Positions 1-12,300 of a stretch of 64,000 nucleotides of DNA are shown here, one piece after another (positions within the stretch are counted from its first letter, which is position 1; every line of letters begins with the position of its first letter). The notes beneath the pieces were generated by a model. The model was given only the letters and a program-made list of their open reading frames with translations, did no database searches and was not told where the DNA came from. Position numbers and translations under genes: made by a program. The stretch covers positions 24,744,530 to 24,808,529 of the forward strand of contig NC_053414.1 of the NCBI RefSeq assembly GCF_016859285.1, in the 5' to 3' direction. Source of the DNA: Xiphias gladius. Taxonomy: Eukaryota > Chordata > Actinopteri > Istiophoriformes > Xiphiidae.

Positions 1-3000
1 AAGAAAGTTTGTTTTTACTTTTCTCCTCATTCCCTGTAACCCACCTCTGTTATTTTGCATTATACAGAGGATCCTTCTAGTTCTTTTGAATTTCATGCCA
101 GTTTAAGAGGAGTACTAAACTGCACGACATGCGCAAGTGTTAACTTTAAAAAGCATTTGCTAAACGGATCTCCCAGTTACTGGACATTAGTCCCACTACA
201 TTTAATTTTAACTTACAAGATATACTGTTGTAGTTCTTATTTTTCTGATATCTATGTTTAAGAGGACCAACACTGCTACATTGTCCCTGTCACAGGAGAC
301 AATTTGGACTTTACTGTATGAATGAACTAAAAAAAAAAGAGCCTTTTGTCTATCTTGCAGAATGTGACTCATTTAATCAGCTACTGACGGACTTCATAGA
401 AAGTGTTAACAATTAGTATCTTTTTTCCCCTCTCTCCTAAGCACCCATGTCTCAAATACACCCCTGCTTCAACCCCTTTAGTGCAGGTGTCCTCTCTCCC
501 TCCCCCCGCCTCCCTCAATCTCTCTTTCACTCCTGTGTGCCTCTGCTCACGTACACACCCTCCTGGAAGGGCATTGTTTGCACAGAGCACCAACGCCGAG
601 CTTTTCAAACACCCTTTAAAACTGTCTAGTCCAGGCTCCAAGGTCAGAGGCAGGATTTTCTGCTTCACGGTTTCAGTTCAGACGTGACTTCGAGCCAGGA
701 GCTTCCTTAATGTGGTTCATGTGATTATTTTTATCATTTTTTTTGTTAGATTAATGTCACATCGATTCAGGTTACAGTCCATTTCAAAAATCCGTGATGG
801 CATTTTAAGTCTGTTTTGGCCATTTTTTTCTGTTGCTGTGTTTGAAGATGTTGCGCTAATCTTCTCTGCAACTCCATTTTGTTCTGTATGAATGATGCTT
901 TAGCTGATTACTCAGCTGACAGTTTGGGTTTTTTTCCTCTGGCATGCTGCCTAGCACAGTAAAAAGACAAGAATACAAAGGAGGGGGAGATGGCTAATGA
1001 CCATTTCCCCTAGTGTCACCCCTAAGTGGCTGACAAGGTCTCGCTTGGCTGCATGTTTAACTAACCAACTGTGTGTTTCAATAACTGCTAAATTGGAGAT
1101 GGCAGAGTGTTAATTTGAAGAGCTTGGACATGCCTGTTTTCATTCCTCTCCATGAGTGCATTGCTTTTGTTTTGTATGCATATGAAATTAAGAGACTATT
1201 ATACCCAGAGTGTCTATGCTAACTGAGTGGTATTCTGTAGTGGTTAAGTGAGAACCTTTACTCTCTCCTCATACCACACAGACTGTAGATTTGCTGCCAG
1301 AAATGGTTGGTCTGAAGGGGGTGAATATAAAAGCTGAAGTGTATGTGTGTGGTGTAACTCCTGTGACATCTATAAGAGAGAGAGGAATCACGGGGAAGTG
1401 TTGGCTACAAACCAAAGCACTCAGTTGATTGGATGGACTGTGCTGTAGAGAACAGAGGGGACCAACAAGAGAGGAGTGAAATTAAGGGCCTCTCGTGGTG
1501 GTGGTGGTGACAGTGATACTGTTCCTGGGGGGTTAATTCATGGGCAATCGAGTGGGTGTGTTATGATGTTTACACAACTGCAGTCTTCAGCTGTGTGTGT
1601 CATGTGCGTATGTGCCCGCACTGTGCTTGTCATGGCAGTTTAGTAGCTTTTGTTTTAATGGACCTAACCCTTTGCCCTCTGGCCAGCATGTTTTATTGAC
1701 TGCAATAACTGGGTCGAGCTATCAAGTATACTGTTGTTACCAGTCTAGGTGAAGCATGAAGCCTTTTTTGTGACTTCAGTTTATTAGAAAAGCATTATTC
1801 CAACAATAATACACAGCTATTTGGACTATGTGAGCATATTTTTTATTATCTGTATAAAAATCAGTAAGAGAGTACTTTTTAGTAAAAAGTACAATATAAA
1901 ATCATTTGATCACTCAAATGATTGTGATCGCTTCCATATGCACAACATTATGTTTAAATGCTTTTAGTGTAGGCTATTGTTTTATTTCACCCCATTTATG
2001 GTTGCCTTTTATAGTGTAGTAATATGGTAATGCGCTGGCAGATATTATATAAACTTGAATTAAATCTGTAATTTTTCATCATCTTTAAAGAAAAACTACC
2101 TAGATTATATTTTCTAATGCAACAATTATAAATTGTATTTCTTACAACATATAAAATTCTTCTTTTCCATAAATCTATGTTATCGGGCCATATATGAAAT
2201 GGCACATACTTTATGTTGCATTATGTCAAAGAATTGTCCTCAATCAGTCACAGATCAGTGAAAAAATCTAGACTGACGTTTTGTTTTATACAGTATGGAA
2301 TAAGAGACATTAATGTTGGCTGTAGCTTCAAGTGTTAACAGTTCTGTGTGTAATTCAATCAGCATGTGCTACCTCAGGCTGTTTGTGTTGATCGGAGTGT
2401 TACAGTTATGCTGAGGAACCTGATCTGTGTCTAGCTTTAGGCTGTGGTAACCTTAGCTTTGTGACCCTGAAACACAGACAGGAGGCCAGGCCCTGCTTTG
2501 TTTTTAGTGAAAGGCTTTTTGATCAGATAAAAGGTTTAATGTTTGGAGAGTTTGCATCTTTTAAAAAAATAAATGAATCTCATTCAGATACATAATTAGA
2601 TGTATTAGAAATTGCAGGCTAGGTAACAAGTTCAGTGTTGCTCAGTATGTTTATTTTCACTATGTTGTCTTTCGAGGGTGGACTTCTCTTAATTGTGGGG
2701 CAGTTTTTATGAAATCACAGTATGAACCACCTCAATTTCCAAATCATTTACAAGTATCAACTGTCATACACTTTGTTTCCTACCAGTTATGGGTATATTA
2801 AATTGCCCATGGTAAAATAAAAACTTTAATTATATTTTCACAGAGAAAATATTAAGCATTGTGTCAGTTTTTAATTGTATATGTTTATTTCCTGAAAATC
2901 TGAACGATTGGAAGCTGTCCTCATATCAAATTATAGTAAAGGCATACAGTATGACAAAATTGCAATATTCAGCAAAATAACTGTAATATTAGCATCATGC

Positions 3001-3317
3001 AGCCCTACATTTGAGACTTTCCTGCACACAGATCCTTTAACATTGTATTGTTTCCTCTCTCTTTTCTTCCATCTCCTGTTCTTTTTGTTCTCCTCTTTCT
3101 AGTCACATCCCTCTCAGGCAGTCAGAGCCTCATGCCCTGGAAGCCTGCGCTTTCTCCCTGAGCCACCAGGGGGCCTCAGTCCCACGGTGGGACAACCAGC
3201 TCTGAGTTTGCCTTCACCCTGAACCCTCCAGCCCCAGTCAAGCTGTCCCACTCTGCCTCCCCTCCATCCTCCTCTTCTCCTCCTGCTCCTCTTTCTCCTC
3301 CCTCCTGGCCCCCACAG
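1..3317. other. Upstream flank / probable 5' region of hap1, no coding exon supported
   Basis: I see no convincing coding exon here. Short open frames are AT-rich and lack splice-site support. A TATA-like stretch lies near 1325-1332, and a long pyrimidine tract ends in AG at 3102-3103, so untranslated leader exons of the downstream gene may lie here. The stretch just before 3317 is strongly C/T-rich and reads as a polypyrimidine tract feeding the acceptor at 3316-3317. Confidence 0.4.
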
Positions 3318-6300
3318 GCCCACCTGGACTCCCAGTCAGCCTTCTCCCTCCATGAGGGGCGGGGGGAGGCGCTGGGGGCACTGCATGTGGACCCCCAGCC
3401 TCTTCATTTTGCTTCACCTGGGAACCTCAGGGACCTGGGACAACGGCCGTGCCACGATGTATCAACTTTAACAGGTAGGTCACAAATGATACACTGAATC
3501 ATCTTTTTTAATAAAATGAGAGCTTACATGTGGTTCATTTGAATATACAAATGAAGGCTTCAATTACTAATCAATCTGCAAATTACTAGTTTAGTTATAT
3601 TTTGAATAGCATACACTTGAGGAAGAGAATAATGTCAATTCTTTCATTTATCATTAGAGGGCCAGAGTGTGCCATTGTACGTGACGTGTCAGCGTAGTAA
3701 TGGTTGTTAAAGTGCTGCTTCCTTTCTTTCCTCACCCATAAACCCATATACTAATGAATCTTTACACACACACACTCTCCATGCTCAGACCTTTGTTCAG
3801 ACCTGCCAGAGTTGGAGATAGTTAGCCTGTTATCAGAGGCTCGGCCCAGCTACACTCTTCGAGCAGACAGTGTGTTTGGGTACGACAATGACGACTGGCT
3901 GCACACCCCTCTGCTGCCACCAGAAGTCGCTCTGGGACTCACACACGAGCAGATCGAAGAGACGCTCAAGTACTTCTGTGAGTGTTGTTTTGTTTCCACT
4001 TAACATACAGATAAGTGTCTAGTGTTGGGTTTGCTATTATCAAGGCTCCTTGGGTTTTATTAAGCGAAAGCCACTGTTTTTCTTTTGCCAAAGTGACCAT
4101 TTGACCTTAACATGAACTGGGGGACTACTGTGTTTTGCATTAAATGATTAGATCTTGCACTAGAGCAAAATTACAGACATCTGCAAGCAGCCTTTTTTTT
4201 TTTTTTTTTCTTTTTTTCTTTTCCACTTTATTTCATCTACTAAAAGTATACAGACTACAGGTCCTTGTTGTCATATTTGTCTGTAAGATCTATGGGGTGT
4301 CACAACACAAGCAATGTATCTTCAATATAAGAGTGTAGGGATTGTCCCTACAGTTTTCCATACCGTCTTTGTGTTTATTTTAGCCTTCAACAGGTTTACA
4401 GTCTTGGCACAAGTGGAGGGAAGGTTGGAGGGTTTGTAAGAAGTTAATGGGTCACTTTTGATGGTTGGCTAAGAAATGTGTGACAGCAGCTTTTTATTTG
4501 GCTTATGCTAGAACAAATTTCAAAGCAACATATTAACATTAATGAGAGGGTGTGTCTATCATCACAGCTGGGTAGAAAAAAAAATAATTCCCATATGTTA
4601 ACTGTTTTTGAACTTATAAAACCAGTTGCAAACCTTGTGGGTTTTTTTTTTTTTTTTGGTGAGGTTACAGGAGGACAGTGCTTCTAACTAGTGATATACT
4701 GTTTGGACTGTTTGAAAGAAATATGGATCTTTGCTAATAGTGAGTTACAGATCTCTTTTTGATGATGTCAGAGCTTTAAGGGTGATTCCATAATTGTATA
4801 CGGTAAACTGCTTCTCTTCATCTATTGCACAAATCCTTATTTGTGATTTCTGTGTACATATAAAAATTACATATGTACATGCCGGACTATTCGTTTAGAT
4901 TCTCAGTCTTCCAGGTCATGGTTTTTCTAAGTGCTATACGAAGGCAACTGGACTTGTTCTGAAAACTGAAGAAGCCTTTCAGATGAGAGGTGAAATGTCA
5001 TCAAGAACCTCAAACAAGTCCAGTTTCCTTCATATAGCACTTGTGAATGTGTTTTGATAACTTTCAAAGTAGAAAATATACAATGCATTTGAAATATTTG
5101 TAAACACTATATTTTCTACCTACTATTACCTGTTAAGATGTTTTTTAGGAGTTTGCGGCATTATGTCAAAGATGTGTTTTAGGATTCTGGTGAGAGGTCA
5201 TTTTACTAGACTGACCTTGAGAGGCAGTCACTCCTATTACTGAAACAGTTAGTCAGTTAGCTATGGTGGCCCCTAAGGACAAAGCACATACAAGAGTGAA
5301 AGCACAAACATTTCACGGATTTGGAAAACATGCTCCAAATCCAGAAATGCAACAAATAGGAAAACGCATACAAACAGGGAAAAAACGTGCAACAAAAATT
5401 AATACGCTCCAGGATGCTAGGGGGGCTGATGGGGAGTGAGTAACAATTCTTGTTGCATGTGTTTTCCCTATTTGTATGTGTTTTAGTAATTGTTGGATTT
5501 CTGAATTAGGAGCACGTTTCACCTAATTTTTGTGCTTTCACTCTTGTATGTGCTGTGCCCTTTGTCACCATAATTAACCAATTAGTTGATCAGCAGAAAA
5601 ATAATCAGCAAACATTTTGAAAATCGATTAATCTTTAAAGTAATTTATCCAGCAAAATGCCAAACATTTGTTAGTTCCAGCTTCTCCATTTCAAAGATTT
5701 TCTTCATCTTATTCTATACTAAACTAAATATTTTTAGCTTTTGAAATGTTGTTTTAAGGAAATCAAGCAAGCTGACAATGTCACTTATGCAGTTAGGAAA
5801 TAGTTTTTCAATATTTTCTGACATTTTATAGACTAAACAGTTAATCGATTAATTGATAAGATAATAAACAGATTAATCGCTAATGAAAATAATCATTAGT
5901 TTCAGCCCTAGTCACTACATTTTATTAACTTGTTTGCTTGATCAGGAGGCTATTATTGCCTTGTCCTTCATTCTCCTCTGTGAACTTAAGTGTGTATGTG
6001 TGTGTGAGTGTGTGGAGCCTGATGTCCACTCCCCTCTCCTTCAAACATTCTGCCACATTTGTGAGTCACAGATGTCAAATGTCAGCAAGCCGATTAACCT
6101 GTTGTCACTTGGCTTCCTAAACAGTTTCCGCTGGAGCTACGCAGATGGCACATCCCAGTGGCCACTTCGACATCATGATGAAATTGTTGCCATGTCAGTT
6201 GCTGTAGCAACCCAGAAAGGGATAATAATCATATGCATAGGTTTTCTAGACCTGTAGGGTGATGGGAGGTTGTGGCATCTTCACCTTAACTACTATATAA

Positions 6301-9300
6301 CTTTCCTTTGTAGCTGTGTACATGAGTGATCATTATTTTTGGCAACTTCTCTAAAACACTGTGGTCTATTCTGAGATTTAAAATGAAGGGCTGATCATCG
6401 AGTCTCTGGGTATATGTAATAAAGTAAAGTGTTTTGATAGTTAGAAGAGCCTCACTTCAGAACAGCTTGATGTTCACGATGCACAACCGGTAAATCCGTG
6501 GTTTGCGCAGCGACTCTTTTCTCAACTTTGCGGGATATTGCGGGAAGAGTACTTGAGACATTACTTCCTTATAGCCTGTATGCCCCTCAACCATTTTTAG
6601 CTATGTTGTTCTAGTACTGGCCCATCAACTTTAGTTGGCCAGAGACACATAACATTCAGCAAACATGTGAATGTGCAGATATCTGCCATATTTATTTTGC
6701 AGTCATACAGTATTTGAAAAAGATTAAGGAACTCAAATGTGTATGTTTTGTAACTTGTGCTCGCACATGAAAACCTCTCTCAACTTGCAGTTTATTTTCT
6801 ACATTTCCCCTACTGAACTGCCATTATAAAGTTTCTCAGTTTCTCAGGAAAGATCTGCAGATCTGAATTTTATTTCAAGAGTTCCCTTACTCCTGAAGAC
6901 CTTGGTACAGTCTGATAGGACTTCATGAGATTGTTTGGCTGTATCCACATAATGCCGGAAAAGCTGTACCCAGGTGATGCCAAGCCACATGTTCTTATCG
7001 GGAGCAGGACACACTACGCAGATTGTGCCATGCTGCAGTGTTTGCCTCTTTTTGGCAGGTCACATAGGGTTTTGTTTGCTTTTAATGTTCTTTACCTCAA
7101 GTTCACTGCCTCCAATTACTGATTGTAGCTGGAACTCACCTGGCCCTGCAGTTATTCTCAGCTCATCAGCCACAGCAGTCAACTGTTGTCAGCAAAAAGG
7201 CCTGATAAACACGCATGTGCACTACCTTCACCAAACAACAGGACAGTAAAAGGAGAGTAAATATTGGGCTTACATTCATCATGTAGACACAGACAAGACT
7301 CCAAATGAATGCTGATGTTGCTCAGTGTCTTCTGGGTGTGTAAATAGCAAATTGCTTGCTAAAACCACATTCAGCTTTATAAGTTTTGGTAAAAAGGAAA
7401 AATATTTAGTCTCACATAGCATGTGAAACAGTTTTATAACTTAATATGATAGTAGTTATGGAATGAATAAACCAAAAATCACATTTCATGGGATAACACG
7501 ACCTGTATTTTAAGGAAGCATTGTCCTGCAGGATGTTTTGCTCTTGTTGTGGGGAGCCCATACAGACGAGTAGAACATGTCTGATCTTTAATAAATATTA
7601 CATGTTTATATATTAGATCAGCAATATGAGCAATACGTGACTGTTGTGCAGTCCTTAATTTCTGTGGACATTGTAGGCAAAAACCGTAGTAGGTGGCAAA
7701 TGACCTTTCAGGGTGTTTCCTCAGACAAATATTTTACCAGTGATATCAGCTCCCACTTTGCAGGGGCTTGTACTGGTGATATGATGTTCATTATATCCTC
7801 ACAATGAATTACAGTACTGGGTGGAGTTGATTTTTATCAAGACCTAACTCAGACTGTGTTTTTGTATGTCTTTTTTGGAACAAACTTCCCTAATGAAGGT
7901 GTTAATAGATAGTTCTTATAAGCTTCATCTCAATAAACCTGGTGATATGATGTTTAGAGAAGGTTTAATCAAAGCACTGGACTGGAGTATTGATTTTATT
8001 GCTGGGCAATGATTCAGAGATGAAGCACTTGTCATGTCTTTGCTTGTTATTGTGGGCAAAGTACTTGAGAGATTACTTCCTTATAGCCTGTATGCCCCTG
8101 AACCATTTTTTAGATATGTTGTTGTAGTACTGGTCCATCAACTTCTAGTTGATAAACCATCCCTTTAGAGGGAGATATGATTTTCAAAAGAACAATGTGT
8201 GTTTCTTTTGCTGTCTTCAAAGATTTTATTACGCAGGGGCTAAAAAAATGCCTGCAAAGAATCACTGAGTGTAGGAAGAAATGGGATTGGACAGATAATG
8301 AAAATTGTGTCTCCACTGTCCGTTGCGTACAGCATTTGACCTGGAGAGAGTCAGTTTGTGGATGAAAAATGAATGAGGAGGTTAATATTTGATTGTACGA
8401 AACTGCCGTGTCTGGGGTTACCAACTGCAAAGGCATGAGACAGACAGAGACAGGACAGTGATTAAGATGATGGGTTGTAGAATGACTTGGGATCACTGTA
8501 GCACAACAGAGTTCACTTGAAAATTCATTGGAAGTCATCTATCATGATTTGATCTTGATTGTATTGAAAACAAAACTGATAAAAGATGAACACGGTTTCT
8601 GGGGTTTCCGTAATAATGTTTTATAATTAGTTACGGATGTAATCTTTGTTTATTACACAAAAATGAATAATTATTTTAATATAGGGAGAAATACTGTATG
8701 TTTGAATAGGTGGAATCAAAGGCCTGATGTGACCTTCTCGAGGCAAGAAAATAATTAAATTAGTATTTTTTTTCTTGTGGTTTCCTCATAATAATCTCAG
8801 TCAAAATACATAAAATCTCAGACTGTAATCACTCTGTTGATCCACCAGGCCCTTGTAAAGTGGGCATGGTTCTGGCTGCACCAGTATTACGCAGAGCCCT
8901 CTCTCTATCTGGTGTTGCGTATGTGTAGAATAAGAGTAGCCATTGGCAGGGGTGGAACCTACCATCTTCATCACTTCACAGGGGTGGGTGGTCTTTGTGC
9001 AGCATCCTTTTTTAACTGAATCAGCTTTCCATTCCTGAAGTATTTTTTTAGTTATAACCATGTAATAAATAATCTTTTTGTGTTTTAACATGGTCAGTGT
9101 GATCACTATCAGCTTTTGTTGCTCGCGGTTCAGATTTTTAGTTCCTCCCTCACCCCTCCTTCTCTTCCTCCCCTCCTTTCTTACCCGGTAGTCCAACGTG
9201 GCCAGGTGAACGGAGGCAGGCATGACGACAGATGGCCCTTACAGTCTTAAGGATTATATATTAACACCAAGCAGCTCAGATTCTCATGCACACACAAACA

Positions 9301-12300
9301 CAGGTGTATACGCCCACTCACGTAGGCTAGTGGATACTGTTTTCACATACACACAGGCCAGCAAAATGATGCCAGAGACACAGCTGGTGTGTCACAGCGC
9401 AGCCAACACAGCGTAGAAACAGAAGGGATTTAACTGATCGACGGAGAGACGGAGGGCAGTTTTTCTCCGGTCACCATGGAGGTGTGGAGCTCCTCAGCGT
9501 CTGAGGAGGAGGAAGAGGAGAAGAGCACCTCAAGTCTTGTGGATGAAGTAGTGGAAGAGGGGGAAAAATGCCACAACAGCAATAACAGTAACAACAATAA
9601 CAAGAACGACAGCCTTTGCAGGGAGGTGACACAAGGTGAGATAAGGCAGTACGTGATGTTACAGGGGATAAGGAAAGGCAGGTGCTATGCACCAGAGACT
9701 GATCAGTGATCTGCAGAGCCCATGCTTAAAGTAGAGATTTAAGAAAAATTAGATATAAAGCAAGAAGTATAAAGTGTTCTGGTTAATATTTTTATTCTCC
9801 TTTGCAAGTCAAAATATTGCTCTCTGGTGAGCGTTGTTGTACACTGCACTGTCAAGGTCCTGTTATCTAAGTGCTTTAATACTTAATAGTGCACTGTATG
9901 TGCTGCAGGGTGCAGTGATGTCATTGAAGGTAAATACGCAAGTGATGATTACAGTGAACAGAGTGTCTGTTTTTGCAGCTCCTGTGGTAAGGATGCTATA
10001 GTTCAAAATTAAAGTGCCCCGAGACATGTAAAGTTTTGTAAATATATTCAGCGTAAATGTTTCCTCCTAGTGCGGTGAAGGTCACTGAGCCTGTGTGAGC
10101 TTGTGACCACACACTCTGCAGCAGCACAGTCAAGCTCTGTGTACATATAAGCAGTTGTCATTAGCAGCATTGTGTAGTTGTGTTTTCTCTTATACTGCTG
10201 TGTTTAATATATGGAGGTCAGAGGCATAGATTTAGGGAATAATATTTTAATGCTACAGTTTCTATTTTTGGATTTCTTTCCCCTCGGCATGCTTTACTTA
10301 GTTTATTAGTCTATTATTTTCTAAATTGGAGTGGGAACAGTCTTTTGTAAGCATAGAGAATTAAAAATAGGTCAAATGATCAATCTGCTTGGTGGTCTTC
10401 AGAAGGACAAAGACTGCAGGTACATTAACTGTGCTGTTGCCCTAGTTTCAATCCAGTATTATCAGGTGTCTCTCAGGTGCCATACATATTATTTTAATAA
10501 AAGATCATTTGAGGGTATTGCTTAGTTTATGGTGTAGAGCAGTTTGTCATGGCACAATTTAATCTTTTTACACAATTTTTCAAATTAATGCATGCATTAT
10601 AGTGAAGACCATGGGTGTCCATCTAAACATATAAAGCCTTTCACACTGATCTTCTGTTTTAACAGAGCAGTTAGTTTGAGCAGTTCCTCTGTATGGGATG
10701 TTCTTTGTCTAAACGGGCATGTGGCTGGCACTCGCGCGAATGCTGCGACACGGGCACCCCTCCAGAAAGAGAGGACATTCTAGACAAATTTTTGGCCTCT
10801 CTGTTATGCAAAACATAAAATCAATTTGATAAATTTTCAGTGCACATGTACTTCAGCTGATTTTAGTTTGTACTGTATATTGTGTGGATATGTTTATTAC
10901 ACTACGATCTTTAAGCTAAAATCCAGCTTTAATCAGTGATGGATCTGACAGTAAAAATGTTATTTACAACTCCATATGTATTTTACCACTTTATACACAG
11001 AAGATAACTACTCTAAAAAACGTCCAGAAGGATTTACTTTAAGAAGCTCTGTGAGACAAATTTTACGTCCTGCCAAACTTGTCAAGTGTGCCCCATCAGA
11101 ACAATAGAGATCAATAGGGGATCAATGTGAATCTTATTCTTGGAGCTCATCCATGCCTGTCTGATCCTCACAACGTCACAGACATCATCACCTAGCTGTT
11201 AGCTGCCTGGATTTAGCTCAACCCAAACCCTAAAACCTCTAGCTGGCATAGTAACATCTCGTCCCTTGATCTTCCGTGCACTGTGGCAGTGATGAAGTAT
11301 ATCAGGTATTTTTGCTGGTGAGATCTGGTGGATGTACAGTTTAGGTGCTTTCTGAAGGACATGTTCATTGAATTGCAATTCATGATACATGAGAAACGTC
11401 CAAGATGAAATGATGATGATTAATTGACTAAGAATAATAAATATGTACTCCTAGTAAATAATATTCAGCAGTGGTACTTTACTTTAATATTCCTGTGGCT
11501 GACAGGAGACACAATCCCTTAAAGATGTAACAAACAATTTGCGTAATTTTTCAGTGGACTGGATGGTGTGTGTGAGTGTGTGTGAGACTGTAGATTAGTG
11601 ACCAGTTACAGGACACTATCTGAAATCTCTTTACAGTCCTGCTGCTGACTTTGCTTTTAGCACAAGTGCTGCAATCCACTTTAGGTATAAATGAGATTTG
11701 AGAAAGTTCAACTGTCATCTGATTAACCTTTTGTTAATTTATGTAATGCAGCAAAGGTATTTCACATCAATTACAATTAACAATTAACTTTTAGTGCTCA
11801 AGAGGACTTGTATTTGAACAACATTATCCATAATTCTGGCTGTCGTTTACTGTTAGCTTGAATGATTGTTTGGCATACCACCTGATTGAAAGTTACTCAG
11901 TGAACGTTAATAACTAGCTAGCAAGATCCTATTAACAGAAAGAGACACGTTGACAGTCTTCTTGATTAGGCTGTTCAAGGTGGATGATGCGAGTACTTCT
12001 ATTATAGCTTTTCTGTATGATTTTGGCAGTGTAATGAACAAAATCAATTTAATGTCAAGTTTCCAATTTTATTGTTGACCTTGATAAGAGCAAAATCATT
12101 TCACCTCAGGGTCCATTTAGTAGCTATTGTAGAACTTTCGATCACATCACATGAACTTCATCAACAGATAAAGCATTTTTCTTAGTGATGCTTCATGATG
12201 TGACTGTCACATTTTCAGATCTCAGAGATATTTTATTTTATGCTTAGAACTGAATCAGTTAGAATGACAGTATGCCTGAGCGGCATTTGGGAGGCAGCGT

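Noticed and set aside
8110-8538. 142-codon minus-strand open frame in the hap1 intron
   Set aside because: It overlaps a dispersed repeat copy, shows no domain and has no supporting splice sites.
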